DNA of 64,000 bases, taken from contig NZ_JAGHRO010000011.1 in NCBI RefSeq assembly GCF_017743735.1, positions 62,001 to 126,000 of the forward strand, written 5' to 3'. The notes under the pieces are model-generated. The model searched no databases. It was not told the DNA's origin and saw only the letters and a list, made by a program, of their open reading frames with translations. The translations under genes were made by a program, and so were the position numbers. Below, in pieces: positions 7,415 to 16,704 of this stretch (position 1 is the first letter of the stretch; the number at the start of each line of letters is the position of its first letter). Source of the stretch: Shimia sp. R9_2 (GTDB lineage Bacteria > Pseudomonadota > Alphaproteobacteria > Rhodobacterales > Rhodobacteraceae).

Positions 7415-10359
7415 GTGTCAACAGACTACAGGGCGGTCTGATAGACCACAACGCGCCGATAAATTTTACTTTTAATGGGCAGAATTATGAGGGCCGCCAA
7501 GGTGATACTCTTGCTTCCGCCTTGCTGGCCAATGGCGTGCGCCTCATGGGGCGGTCGTTTAAGTATCACCGCCCGAGGGGTGTCGTTACGGCTGGATCTG
7601 AAGAACCCAACGCGCTGGTCATGTTGCGCGAGGGTGGCCGTCAGGAGCCCAATACAAGGGCGACAACTATAGAGCTTTTTGATGGGCTCAGCGCAAAAAG
7701 CCAAAATCACATGGGGTCTCTCAAATATGACTTTCTTGGCATTAACGATCGGTTCGCGCCGTTCTTTGCGGCGGGTTTCTATTATAAGACGTTCATGTGG
7801 CCGAAAGCCTTTTGGGAAAAGCTCTATGAGCCTTTGATCCGCCGCGCTGCGGGTCTCGGCAGCATATCCTTTGAAGATGATCCTGATGTCTACGACAAAG
7901 GCTTTTTGCATTGTGACCTTCTGGTGATCGGTGCTGGGCCTGCGGGTTTGGCGGCTGCACTGACAGCAGGGCGCGCTGGTGCCCGTGTGATCATTGCAGA
8001 AGAGGACTTCTTACTGGGCGGCCGCCTTTTGGCGGAAACTCAAGAGTTGGATGGCGCGGCCGGGATCGACTGGGTGGCGAAAATCCAAGCAGAATTGGCC
8101 TCACTCGATAATGTACGTATTATGCCGCGCACCACCGTTGTTGGAGCGTATGACCACGGCATCTATGGCGCAGTCGAGCGTGTGTCTGACCATTTGGCAG
8201 CCCCGCAACCCGGTAAGCCGCGTCAGATATTTTGGCGCATCTATTCCAAGCGTGCTCTTGTCTGTGCTGGAGCTATTGAGCGCCCGATCGCATTTGAAAA
8301 CAATGACCGCCCGGGCGTCATGCTGGCGGGAGCAGTCCGTGCTTACGCCAATCGGTGGGCCACGACGCCGGACCAAAGTGTTGTGGTCTTTACCAACAAC
8401 GATGACGGACACCGCACAGCGGCGGACCTGCTGGCAAAGGGCGTTTCTGTGCCTGCGGTGATTGATACGCGGCTTAATGCACCATTTGCCACAGGTACAG
8501 AGGTGCTGGCGGGCGCTCAGATTATCGACACCAAAGGCAAACTCGGTGTTAAATCGGTGACTGTCAAATTAGCCAATGGAAAAACGCGCGTTATCCCTTG
8601 CGGTGCCGTTGCGGTTTCTGGCGGTTGGAATCCGAATCTGGGACTAACCTGTCATCAGCGTGGTCGGCCTGTGTGGGACAATCCAATTCATGCATTTGTG
8701 CCAGGAGGGGCGCTGCCCGTAGGCCAGTCCGTCGCAGGGGCTGCATGCGGTGATATGACCACCTCACAGGCTTTGATGGGAGGGGGCCAACGCGCAATGG
8801 ACGCTTTGGCAGCCCTTGGCATCACCGCAAAGGAGATCGAGTTGCCGCAAGTTGCGGAGGAATCTCGCAACATCACAGCTTTCTGGCATGTCCAAGGTGC
8901 CAAACGTGCTTGGATTGACTTCCAAAACGATGTGACTGTCAAAGATGTGAAGCTTGCGCATCAAGAAGGTTTCCGCTCAGTCGAGCACCTGAAACGATAT
9001 ACCACGCTTGGTATGGCAACGGATCAGGGCAAAACCGCCAATGTCACCGGATTGGCTGTGATGGCCGAGATAACGGGAAAGTCCATACCGGAAACAGGTA
9101 CAACCATCTTCCGCCCTCCTTATGTGCCGGTATCAATGGGTACCCTGGCTGGTCGTTCCGTTGGCGCTGAGTTCCATCCTGTCCGAAAAACTCCCAGCCA
9201 TAAATGGGCGGAGGAGCAGGGTGCTGTCTTCGTGGAAACCGGCAATTGGTTGCGTGCGCAGTACTTTCCCCGCAAATGCGAAAGTCACTGGCGCGAAACG
9301 GTCGACCGCGAAGTTCTGACAACACGCGGTTCTGTGGGGGTTTGTGACGTAACAACTCTCGGCAAAATCGACGTTCAGGGTGCGGATGCCGCCGCATTTC
9401 TCAACAAGATTTACGCCAACGGTTTTGCAAAATTGGCCATCGGCAAAGTCCGCTATGGCTTGATGCTGCGCGAAGACGGCATCGCCTATGATGATGGGAC
9501 TGCAGCCCGGTTTGCCGAGGACCATTTCGTCGTGACGACCACAACTGCAAACGCTGTGCTCGTCTATCGAAACTTGGAGTTCGCCCGCCAATGTTTGTTC
9601 CCAGAGATGGATGTCCAACTGATCTCCACCACGGAAGCCTGGGCGCAATACGCAATTGCGGGGCCTAATGCACGCAAGCTGTTGCAGAAAATTGTTGATC
9701 CTGATCACGACCTCAGCAACGAAGCTTTCCCGTTCATGAGCTGTGGTGAGATCACAATCTGTAGCGGGTTGCGGGCGCGTCTGTTCCGAATTTCTTTCTC
9801 TGGCGAGCTGGCCTATGAGCTGGCCGTGCCAACCCGGTACGGTGACGCTTTGATGCGCCGCCTAATGACAGAAGGAGAAGAGTTTGGCGTAACTCCATAT
9901 GGCACCGAAGCTCTTGGCGTGATGCGAATTGAAAAAGGCCACGCTGTTGCAGCTGAAATCAACGGTACCACCACTGCTGCCAATCTCGGTATGGGGCGAA
10001 TGGTGTCCAAGAAGAAAGACAGTATTGGAAGCACTTTGTCAGAACGTTCGGGGCTGAATGGGGATGATGATTTGCGCCTCGTGGGCTTGAAAGCTGTAGG
10101 AGACGGTGTGGTAACCGCGGGCGCTCACCTCATGAACGCAAATGGTCCTGTGGATGCCAAACATGACCAGGGCTACGTCACATCAGCAGCCTATTCTCCG
10201 GTGCTTGAGCGCTCCATTGGTCTTGGGTTTCTAAAGGATGGTGCCAATCGTATGGGAGAAACCCTTCGCATGGTGAACCCTCTTGAGGGCAAGGAGGCCA
10301 CGGTAGAGGTGGTATCCGCTCATTTCATTGACCCTGAAGGAGGGCGTTTGCGTGTTTGA
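7411..10359 (+). CDS. soxA: Sarcosine oxidase alpha subunit
   Basis: This 982-residue large subunit starts with a ferredoxin-like/FAD-linker region (FNGQNYEGRQGDTLASALLANG, about 22-43). It continues with a Rossmann NAD-binding fold (LLVIGAGPAGLAAALTAGRAG, about 170-190), a long central oxidoreductase region, and a C-terminal GcvT/aminomethyltransferase-like half (about 600-980). The C-terminal half binds tetrahydrofolate and captures the one-carbon unit as 5,10-methylene-THF. Length and order match the family. It overlaps soxD by 4 bases and runs into soxG. With the other subunits it converts sarcosine to glycine, a step in glycine betaine and creatine breakdown. No truncation or frameshift is seen. 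Confidence 0.96.
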   Translation: MSVNRLQGGLIDHNAPINFTFNGQNYEGRQGDTLASALLANGVRLMGRSFKYHRPRGVVTAGSEEPNALVMLREGGRQEPNTRATTIELFDGLSAKSQNHMGSLKYDFLGINDRFAPFFAAGFYYKTFMWPKAFWEKLYEPLIRRAAGLGSISFEDDPDVYDKGFLHCDLLVIGAGPAGLAAALTAGRAGARVIIAEEDFLLGGRLLAETQELDGAAGIDWVAKIQAELASLDNVRIMPRTTVVGAYDHGIYGAVERVSDHLAAPQPGKPRQIFWRIYSKRALVCAGAIERPIAFENNDRPGVMLAGAVRAYANRWATTPDQSVVVFTNNDDGHRTAADLLAKGVSVPAVIDTRLNAPFATGTEVLAGAQIIDTKGKLGVKSVTVKLANGKTRVIPCGAVAVSGGWNPNLGLTCHQRGRPVWDNPIHAFVPGGALPVGQSVAGAACGDMTTSQALMGGGQRAMDALAALGITAKEIELPQVAEESRNITAFWHVQGAKRAWIDFQNDVTVKDVKLAHQEGFRSVEHLKRYTTLGMATDQGKTANVTGLAVMAEITGKSIPETGTTIFRPPYVPVSMGTLAGRSVGAEFHPVRKTPSHKWAEEQGAVFVETGNWLRAQYFPRKCESHWRETVDREVLTTRGSVGVCDVTTLGKIDVQGADAAAFLNKIYANGFAKLAIGKVRYGLMLREDGIAYDDGTAARFAEDHFVVTTTTANAVLVYRNLEFARQCLFPEMDVQLISTTEAWAQYAIAGPNARKLLQKIVDPDHDLSNEAFPFMSCGEITICSGLRARLFRISFSGELAYELAVPTRYGDALMRRLMTEGEEFGVTPYGTEALGVMRIEKGHAVAAEINGTTTAANLGMGRMVSKKKDSIGSTLSERSGLNGDDDLRLVGLKAVGDGVVTAGAHLMNANGPVDAKHDQGYVTSAAYSPVLERSIGLGFLKDGANRMGETLRMVNPLEGKEATVEVVSAHFIDPEGGRLRV

Positions 10360-10912
10360 TTTGAAACCCACCACCGCGCTTGGAGAAGAGAACGCGCGCA
10401 TTGATGTCGTCGGTGCGTTCACCATCTCTGAAAACCCAAACTGCTCGCTTGCCTCGCTGGCTGCCCGCAAAGGGCAAGAAGCAGTTGTCGCTGGTGCCAT
10501 TGAGGTTGCTCTTGGGATCGACCTACCTGGCCCAGGAGGTTGTGTGACCAAAGATGATCATCGCTTCTGGTGGTCCGGTCCCGGTCAGTGGATGATTGAA
10601 GCGGATCACGACACGCACCCTCTTCTGGCCCAAGAGATCAAAGAGATCGTCAGAGACGCTGGCGCTGTGACAGAGCAGACCGATGGCTGGTGCCTGTTTG
10701 ATATCGAAGGCGCCAACCCAGAGGCCTTGTTTGAACGCCTCTGTGCAGTCGACGTGCCCGACATGTCCATAGGTACTGCGACCCGCACCAACATCCATCA
10801 TATCGGTTGTTTTCTGATCCGCGAAGAGGCGCGCTTTAATGTAGTCGGCCCACGTTCGTCTGCTGGTTCGCTGCACAGTGCATTGGTCGAGGTCGCCGCA
10901 GGGTTGCCTTGA
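10352..10912 (+). CDS. soxG: Sarcosine oxidase gamma subunit
   Basis: This 186-residue subunit completes the heterotetramer. The chosen start is GTG at 10352, which overlaps the soxA stop by 8 bases and is preceded by GAAGGAGGG; an upstream in-frame non-ATG start is less likely. The protein resembles the GcvT-like SoxG family: PGPGGCVTKDDHRFWWSGPGQW near residue 60-80, and a C-terminal segment with TATRTNIHHIGCFLI. It probably stabilises the alpha subunit's folate domain. The operon ends here and faces the convergent exonuclease gene 31 bases away, with no clear intrinsic terminator between. Confidence 0.92.
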   Translation: MFDLKPTTALGEENARIDVVGAFTISENPNCSLASLAARKGQEAVVAGAIEVALGIDLPGPGGCVTKDDHRFWWSGPGQWMIEADHDTHPLLAQEIKEIVRDAGAVTEQTDGWCLFDIEGANPEALFERLCAVDVPDMSIGTATRTNIHHIGCFLIREEARFNVVGPRSSAGSLHSALVEVAAGLP

Positions 10913-10943
10913 CCTATATGGGTAAAGGTGAAGTTCTTCCGCT

Positions 10944-12353
10944 TTAGTTCATATCGTTTAGGAGACGACCATGTTTCCGGGTTTGCGCGAGCAGATCGCT
11001 TAGAGTGTGGCAGCCCCGCGCGGAGAGCATGGGCAGCATGCGACAAAGGACTTCGGCCGTGGCAAGGGCGTCTCCAAGCGCTGTGTGGCGGCGGTGGGGC
11101 GGGATTGTTACGCCAAGTCGATCACACAGAGCATCCAAAGTATGCTTCTCAGATGTCCCAAAGAGCACTGCGGAGAGCAATACAGTGTCCAAAATTGGAT
11201 GAGGCCAGTCGATCTGCATTTCGTTGCCATGTCGATGCATAAAGGCCATGTCAAAGGGGGCGTTGTGCGCCACGATTACTGAGTCCCGGGCAAAATGGTG
11301 GAACTTGGTGACCAGTGTTTTGGGCGGTGGTGCGTCTGTGACCATTGCATCGGTAATGTGATGGATACGTGTGGAGGCTGCAGGAATTGGTCGGCCAGGA
11401 TTGGCCAATTGGTCAATTTCTTCCCCATAGATGATCTGATTGCGGAACACGCGTACAGCTCCGAGCTGCAAGATTTCGTCTTTATGGGGCAGCAGCCCAG
11501 TGGTCTCGCAATCGAAAACCACAAATGGAGTTTGCTCCAACCTACGATTGTGCAATGCGTCTGATGTGCGATCTGACAATAGTTGGAAATCATACGTCAG
11601 ATTGGCGACCGTAGCTGCTTTAGGCTTCTCCGGCGCCGGCTCCAAACAGATGAGATACCCAGTTTCAGAGCGTCGTTTCTGAACGCTTACATTGGAGACC
11701 TTCGCTCCATCCTGTCGGTTCAGCGTGATACCAGAAAGCAGCGCTCCGTTAGCGGCGCGCGACTTACTGACACGCCAAGTTTCGGCGTCAAAATAGTCAG
11801 ACATGGCCGCGTTCAGGCGCATGGGGGCAATCTGTGACAGACCCGCTGCGGCCTCCCTGTTGTAGAGGACGATGCGGTCGTCATCGCCCACCACAAGTAG
11901 TCCTGTCGGCAGGTCACGGAGAACATCTGACATTTGTGCAAGTTCTTCCCGGATGACTTCGGTTTCATCCGCTACTTTCTGAGACATCGCCGAACGGGAG
12001 CTATCGAGTGTGCTGCTTATAGAGTCCGCGGCAGGTGCCAAATCGCCAAGATAGCGCGCGCCATGCGTATCCACTTCCCCTGCCCCCGCGTGCGCACGAG
12101 CGCGAAGCGTGGTGGCTAGGGCTTGTATGGGCTTGGCGACGTTCTCATCAAAGAGAAGCCAGATGCCAGCCACAAGTCCCAGAAAACCGAAGCCAGCAAT
12201 CAGCCCGGCAGTGATGAAGCCATTTGAAATGCCATCAGATAACGCGCTTCGGAAACCTACGACCAGCGCGGAGGCTAGTATCAACATGCCGCCTATGGCC
12301 AGCAGGGCAAAGAACAGAAGAACACGCAATCTCAGAGAAAGTCGGGACAACAT
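10944..12353 (-). CDS. Membrane-anchored sensor-like protein with a DEDDh 3'-5' exonuclease domain
   Basis: This 469-residue protein has two transmembrane helices near the N-terminus (about 10-33 and 47-69), a HAMP-like linker, a helical stretch and a PAS-like domain (about 145-235). A C-terminal DnaQ-type exonuclease (about 277-440) follows. All exonuclease motifs are present: DCETTG with the DxE pair, AHNAPFD, and the final HTALGDALATAE with His and Asp. An exonuclease attached to a membrane sensor is unusual. ATG 12353 is chosen because it forms a TGATG overlap with the stop of the preceding gene; a start 15 bases upstream is possible. It is the last gene of the acs-symporter operon and may act on nucleotide products or modified targets; substrate unknown. 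Confidence 0.88.
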   Translation of the reverse strand: MLSRLSLRLRVLLFFALLAIGGMLILASALVVGFRSALSDGISNGFITAGLIAGFGFLGLVAGIWLLFDENVAKPIQALATTLRARAHAGAGEVDTHGARYLGDLAPAADSISSTLDSSRSAMSQKVADETEVIREELAQMSDVLRDLPTGLLVVGDDDRIVLYNREAAAGLSQIAPMRLNAAMSDYFDAETWRVSKSRAANGALLSGITLNRQDGAKVSNVSVQKRRSETGYLICLEPAPEKPKAATVANLTYDFQLLSDRTSDALHNRRLEQTPFVVFDCETTGLLPHKDEILQLGAVRVFRNQIIYGEEIDQLANPGRPIPAASTRIHHITDAMVTDAPPPKTLVTKFHHFARDSVIVAHNAPFDMAFMHRHGNEMQIDWPHPILDTVLLSAVLFGTSEKHTLDALCDRLGVTIPPHRRHTALGDALATAEVLCRMLPMLSARGCHTLSDLLAQTRKHGRLLNDMN

Positions 12354-12874
12354 CAAGAAATCTCGCACATGGCCTCGATCAATGGGTCACCTTCGTCCAC
12401 GCTCACCCAATCCGCACCATCTAAACTTCCGTCTGCAGCAAACGACACTGCATCTATGAGCGCTGCCCGGCGGTTGCTCGCGCAATCTGTGGCTACGTTC
12501 AGTCGGTTCAACGGCGACCAGCGGCCATAGAAATAGACCTGCCCAAGACGTAGATTTGGCTGCGCCGCATTGGTCTGGATCGAGGCCGTATCCACCGCCA
12601 CGAAACGTTCGGTGATTGGCACCGCATAGGTCCAGGGCCGCCACATCGCGGAGGTCTCCACGGTCTCCACCACCTCCAGCCCTTCGGGCAGGGTTGCGGT
12701 GGTGCGGCTGAACCAGCTGTATTCCGAGCTGATGCTCACTGCGATCATCACCGCGCCCGCCGCCACCGGGGTCAGCCATTTCGGAAGCCGCCCGCCAGTC
12801 AGGCGAATAATTACCATCATCAACCCGGCCCCGGCCACACCGGCAAAAATCACGGCGAGAAGTTCGAGAAACAT
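12353..12874 (-). CDS. Small membrane-anchored protein of unknown function
   Basis: This 173-residue protein has two predicted membrane helices (about 3-24 and 37-52) followed by a soluble domain, probably periplasmic, rich in Trp, Asp and Asn (WRPWTYAVP, YFYGRWSPLNR). I do not recognise the family. It lies 30 bases downstream of the cNMP/CBS/nucleotidyltransferase gene and overlaps the exonuclease start by one base, so it belongs to the same operon. The conserved-looking aromatic domain and the tight coupling suggest a partner of one of these two proteins or of the symporter, but nothing in the sequence shows a catalytic role. Confidence 0.8.
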   Translation of the reverse strand: MFLELLAVIFAGVAGAGLMMVIIRLTGGRLPKWLTPVAAGAVMIAVSISSEYSWFSRTTATLPEGLEVVETVETSAMWRPWTYAVPITERFVAVDTASIQTNAAQPNLRLGQVYFYGRWSPLNRLNVATDCASNRRAALIDAVSFAADGSLDGADWVSVDEGDPLIEAMCEIS

Positions 12875-12904
12875 GGTTGGCCTCCTCAGGAATGGGCGTG
12901 TGAC

Positions 12905-14746
12905 TTAGGTGCTGGCGCTGCGTCCATGACCCAGCGCGCCCTGCAGGGATTTTATCACGACAAAGGCATCGCGTAGATGACTGCGATCAAAGTCTGAGAG
13001 CGCGGAAGGTGCAAGGAAGTTATCCGGCGCGATGCCCGCGTGGATCTGGCGCAGCTGATGGCTCAGCCGCTCCTCCGCGATCAGATCATAGGCACTCAGC
13101 AGATCGGCAATGCCGGAGGCGGAAAATCCGGCGCGGCCATCGCTGGCGGCCTGCAGCCGCGCGCGGGTGTTCACGGCACTCAGCCGGCCTTGCAGGGCGC
13201 TGATCCGCGCCAGATCCACCACCGGCACAACGCCGTTGTGCTTCATATCAAGCTGGTGCTTGTGCTCGCCGGATTTGATGGTCACCAATCCGCGCAATAG
13301 CCCCAGAGGCGGGTGATGCTTGAGTGCATTGGCGGTCATATGGGCCACAAAGATCGAGTTCTGCGCCGCAGTGCGCAGGGTCTCGGTCTGCAACTCCTCA
13401 AAACCCTGCCAGGTTCCGGCAATCGGGCGCAGGTCAAACATCACGCTGGCCAGCATCTGCGCTTCGGGATTGGGGGTGTTGATCCAGCCCTGAAAATAGC
13501 TGCGCCAGACCCGCGCGGGCTGACACCAGCGCTCGGCGGTGGCCATCATGTCACCGGGGCAATAGACATAGCCACAGGTGTTCAGCCCGTCACAGACAAA
13601 GCGCGCAAGCTCGGCAAAATAGCCGCGGCGCATCTCCTCGGTCACCGCGTCATCCAGAATGAGACAATTGTCCTGATCGCTCACGCCGGTCTGTTCCTGT
13701 CTCCCTTGCGAGCCACAGGCCAGCCACAGATAGGGCACCGGCGGCGAGCCCAGCCGCGCCTCGGCCAAAGCCAGCAGACGCCGCGTGGTGATATCGGCCA
13801 CATCGGTGATCAGCCGGGTGACAATGTCATGGCGGTGACCCGATCCCACCAGCTGCGCCAGCAGCTTGGGAATGCGCGCGGTCACCTGCGCAATCTCTTC
13901 GGCACTGTCGGCGCGGGTGATGTCACGCACCATTTCCACGCTGCTCACCGCCTGAAGCCGGGTCAGATCGGTCTGGGTGACAATCCCCACCAGCGCGCCG
14001 TTTTCCACAACCGGAATATGGCCAAAGCCGAATTCCGTCATCATATGCAGCACATCAGAGCCAATCGCATGGGGCGGGAGGCTGCGCGGCGCGGCGGTCA
14101 TCACCTCGGCCAGCGCCGTGTCCGGGCTCAGATCCTGCGAGAGCACGCGGCTGACCAGATCGCCGGTGGTGACCAGCCCCTGAAGCGCGCCGTCCTCTCC
14201 GATCACACAGACCGAGGAAATTCCGGCCTCCGCCATGGTGCGCGCGGCGCGGCGCACGGTGTCATCGGCTTTCAGGGTGATGGGGTTGCGCGCCATAAAT
14301 GTGGCGATGTCGGTATTGGCAATATCATTTTCCGCGGTGGCGCCGCGCCGCTCAGAGCCTGCACGGTCAAAAAACCGCCGCACGGCATCATGCTCTTCAA
14401 TCAGCGCCAGCAGCGTGTCTTTGGGCAGCAAAAGCAATGTGCTGTCTTCTTCACAGCGCGCATGGGTGGCGGCCTTGCCATCGCGCAGCAGGCCGCGCTC
14501 CCCAAAGGAGTTGCGCAGCCCCAGATGGGAGACCACGCCGCCATGTTCATCAGAAATCTCCACGAGCCCGGCATAGACAAGGTAAATCCCCGCCAGTGGT
14601 GCACCATGCTGATAGACCGTATCGCCGAGGCTGTAGCTGTGGGCCTCAAGGCGGGTGCTCAGCGCTGTGGTCACCTCGGCAGGCAGGCTGTCATAGGGGT
14701 GAACAGATCTCAGAAAGCGGGCGATTTGAGCAGGGGTCAACGGCAT
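12905..14746 (-). CDS. cNMP-binding/CBS/DUF294 nucleotidyltransferase-like signalling protein
   Basis: This 613-residue cytoplasmic protein has an N-terminal cyclic-nucleotide-binding domain (about 20-125), two CBS domains (about 145-265, starting FMARNPITLKADDTV) and a GlnD-like nucleotidyltransferase domain. The signature GSQGRQEQTG..DQDN occurs at about 345-360, followed by the DUF294 C-terminal region. The G-S-x-G-R-x-E...D-x-D residues are intact, so nucleotidyl transfer is plausible. Proteins of this type are widely found beside the VC_2705-type SLC5 symporter, as here, and are thought to regulate it according to cAMP or adenylate levels; the reaction is not established. The gene lies downstream of the symporter, separated by two strong stem-loops. 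Confidence 0.9.
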   Translation of the reverse strand: MPLTPAQIARFLRSVHPYDSLPAEVTTALSTRLEAHSYSLGDTVYQHGAPLAGIYLVYAGLVEISDEHGGVVSHLGLRNSFGERGLLRDGKAATHARCEEDSTLLLLPKDTLLALIEEHDAVRRFFDRAGSERRGATAENDIANTDIATFMARNPITLKADDTVRRAARTMAEAGISSVCVIGEDGALQGLVTTGDLVSRVLSQDLSPDTALAEVMTAAPRSLPPHAIGSDVLHMMTEFGFGHIPVVENGALVGIVTQTDLTRLQAVSSVEMVRDITRADSAEEIAQVTARIPKLLAQLVGSGHRHDIVTRLITDVADITTRRLLALAEARLGSPPVPYLWLACGSQGRQEQTGVSDQDNCLILDDAVTEEMRRGYFAELARFVCDGLNTCGYVYCPGDMMATAERWCQPARVWRSYFQGWINTPNPEAQMLASVMFDLRPIAGTWQGFEELQTETLRTAAQNSIFVAHMTANALKHHPPLGLLRGLVTIKSGEHKHQLDMKHNGVVPVVDLARISALQGRLSAVNTRARLQAASDGRAGFSASGIADLLSAYDLIAEERLSHQLRQIHAGIAPDNFLAPSALSDFDRSHLRDAFVVIKSLQGALGHGRSAST

Positions 14747-14818
14747 GGGTGCGTCAGTTCCGTGTGTTTATATTGGGTCTGCCGCGCCAACATCGGTGGC
14801 ACATCGGATCAGACCACA

Positions 14819-14848
14819 TGTCCCGCCCGGAAAGACCCGGACGGGACA
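14819..14848 (-). other. Stem-loop A between symporter and DUF294 gene
   Basis: A 12-bp GC-rich stem with one mismatch and a 6-nt loop (TGTCCCG at 14819-14825 pairs with CGGGACA at 14842-14848, extended by CCGG pairs). No T run follows on the minus strand, so it is not a standard terminator. It may instead protect the upstream symporter mRNA or mark a processing site. Confidence 0.6.
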
Positions 14849-14856
14849 GGAGGAGA

Positions 14857-14888
14857 GCGCTGGCAGGGAGGGGAGCCCCCGCCAGCGC
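14857..14888 (-). other. Stem-loop B immediately downstream of the symporter gene
   Basis: Perfect 8-bp arms (GCGCTGGC at 14857-14864, GCCAGCGC at 14881-14888) enclose a G/C-rich loop that can pair further (GGGG with CCCC). It starts 13 bases after the symporter stop on the minus strand. No U-tract follows. Together with stem-loop A it probably sets the expression ratio between the symporter and the downstream regulatory genes. Confidence 0.65.
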
Positions 14889-14901
14889 CGGGTGTCAGGA
14901 C

Positions 14902-16689
14902 TTAGTGATCCTGAGCGGCACCTGCGCCACGCGGCACACGCACACTTTCGACCAGCGCCTTGATTTCGGCAGGGGTCTCTTTGGTCATGCCAGCCACAAC
15001 ATAGGCCACAGCAAAGTTCACCGCCGCGCCAATCGCGCCAAAGCTGGTGGATTTCACGGTGCCCAGAAGCGGATCCGCATCGGTGAAGGAGTTGGTGCCC
15101 GGAATGAACAGCCAGCCCTTGTGCAGGAAGATGTAGATCAGCGTCACAGTCAGACCTGCCAGCATCCCTGCCACCGCACCGGTGTTGTTGATCTTGGTGG
15201 AGAAGATCCCCATCATCAACGCCGGGAAGATCGACGCCGCCGCCAGACCGAAGGCCAGAGCCACGGTTTGCGCTGCAAAGCCCGGAGGGTTGAGACCCAG
15301 CCAAGTCGCCACCGCAATGGCCACAGCCATGGCAACACGCGCCGACAGAAGCTCACTCTTTTCAGAGATGTTCGGGTTGATCGCGCCTTTGATCAGGTCG
15401 TGAGACACGGCCGAAGAGATCGCAAGCAGAAGACCCGCCGCTGTGGACAGCGCCGCTGCCAGACCACCCGCTGCCACCAGACCAATCACCCAGGATGGCA
15501 GGTTGGCAATTTCAGGGTTCGCCAGCACGAGGATGTCACGGTTGAACTTGGTCAGCTCGTTGCCTTCCCAGCCTTTTTCCGCGGCCATCGCCTGAAGATC
15601 GGCATTGGCATCATTGTAGTACTGGATCTTGCCGTCGCCGTTCTTGTCTTCCCAATCCAGAAGACCGGTTTTCTGCCAGGTGGCCATCCAGTCATACTCT
15701 GGTTCGTTCTCGATCTGCTCAACCGTCACGGCTTCGCCAGAGATGCCGCCATTTGGCCACATCAGCTCGGAAATGTTCAGGCGTGCCATGGCACCAACCG
15801 CAGGGGCGGTCAGATACAGCAGCGCGATGAACACCAGTGTCCAGCCCGCAGACCAGCGCGCATCAGACACGCGAGGCACGGTAAAGAAGCGCATAATCAC
15901 GTGGGGCAGACCCGCAGTACCGATCATCAGGCTCAGGGTGAACAGCACCATGTTGAACGTGTCGGCGTGGTGCGCGGTATATTCCTTGAAGCCAAGTTCG
16001 GTCACGACCGCATCCAGCTTCGCCAGCAGAGGCTCGCCGGAGGCTGCGTGCTCGCCAAACAGACCCAGCGCCGGAATAGGCGTGCCGGTCAGCTGCAACG
16101 AGATAAAGATCGCCGGAATGGTGTAGGCTGTGATCAAAACGCAATACTGCGCCACCTGTGTGTAGGTCACACCTTTCATGCCGCCAAACACCGCATAGGC
16201 AAACACCACACAGGCTCCGATCAGCAGACCGGCGGTGTTGGAAACTTCCAGGAAGCGGCCAAAGGCCACGCCCACACCGGTCATCTGACCAATCACATAG
16301 GTGGTGGAAGCCACGATCAGACAGATCACCGCCACAATACGCGCGGTCTGGCTGTAAAAGCGGTCACCGATGAATTCTGACACGGTGAATTTGCCGAACT
16401 TGCGCAGATAAGGCGCAAGCAGCAGCGCCAGCAGCACATAGCCACCGGTCCAGCCCATCAGGAAGGAGGAGTTGTCATAGCCGGTGAAGGCGATGAGGCC
16501 CGCCATGGAAATAAACGAGGCCGCAGACATCCAGTCTGCCGCTGTCGCCATACCGTTGGTGACCGGGTGAACGCCGCGCCCGGCGGCGTAAAATTCTGAT
16601 GTAGACCCGGCACGGGCCCAAATCGCGATGCCGATGTAAAGCGCAAAGGACGCGCCCACAAACAGCAGGTTGATGGCAAATTGGCTCAT
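14902..16689 (-). CDS. SLC5-type sodium/solute symporter, VC_2705 subfamily (acetate-type)
   Basis: This 595-residue permease has about 13 membrane helices and the sodium:solute symporter fold (AADWMSAASFISMAGLIAFTGYD at about 50-72, the usual SSF motif region). It probably imports acetate or another short carboxylate with Na+, given its position in an acs operon. A hydrophilic insert at about residues 318-380 carries an EF-hand-like loop (DKNGDGKIQ near 348-356), characteristic of this subfamily as I recall it. The small partner subunit is encoded 15 bases upstream. Homologous to ActP but distinct in its insert and its small subunit. Start ATG 16689. Confidence 0.9.
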   Translation of the reverse strand: MSQFAINLLFVGASFALYIGIAIWARAGSTSEFYAAGRGVHPVTNGMATAADWMSAASFISMAGLIAFTGYDNSSFLMGWTGGYVLLALLLAPYLRKFGKFTVSEFIGDRFYSQTARIVAVICLIVASTTYVIGQMTGVGVAFGRFLEVSNTAGLLIGACVVFAYAVFGGMKGVTYTQVAQYCVLITAYTIPAIFISLQLTGTPIPALGLFGEHAASGEPLLAKLDAVVTELGFKEYTAHHADTFNMVLFTLSLMIGTAGLPHVIMRFFTVPRVSDARWSAGWTLVFIALLYLTAPAVGAMARLNISELMWPNGGISGEAVTVEQIENEPEYDWMATWQKTGLLDWEDKNGDGKIQYYNDANADLQAMAAEKGWEGNELTKFNRDILVLANPEIANLPSWVIGLVAAGGLAAALSTAAGLLLAISSAVSHDLIKGAINPNISEKSELLSARVAMAVAIAVATWLGLNPPGFAAQTVALAFGLAAASIFPALMMGIFSTKINNTGAVAGMLAGLTVTLIYIFLHKGWLFIPGTNSFTDADPLLGTVKSTSFGAIGAAVNFAVAYVVAGMTKETPAEIKALVESVRVPRGAGAAQDH

Positions 16690-16704
16690 GGTTGCACGGG
16701 CCCC

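Noticed and set aside
13313..14905. Long plus-strand frames (13313-14905, 14299-16380) opposite the symporter and DUF294 genes
   Set aside because: GC-rich antisense frames without domains; the minus-strand genes have complete motifs and ribosome sites.
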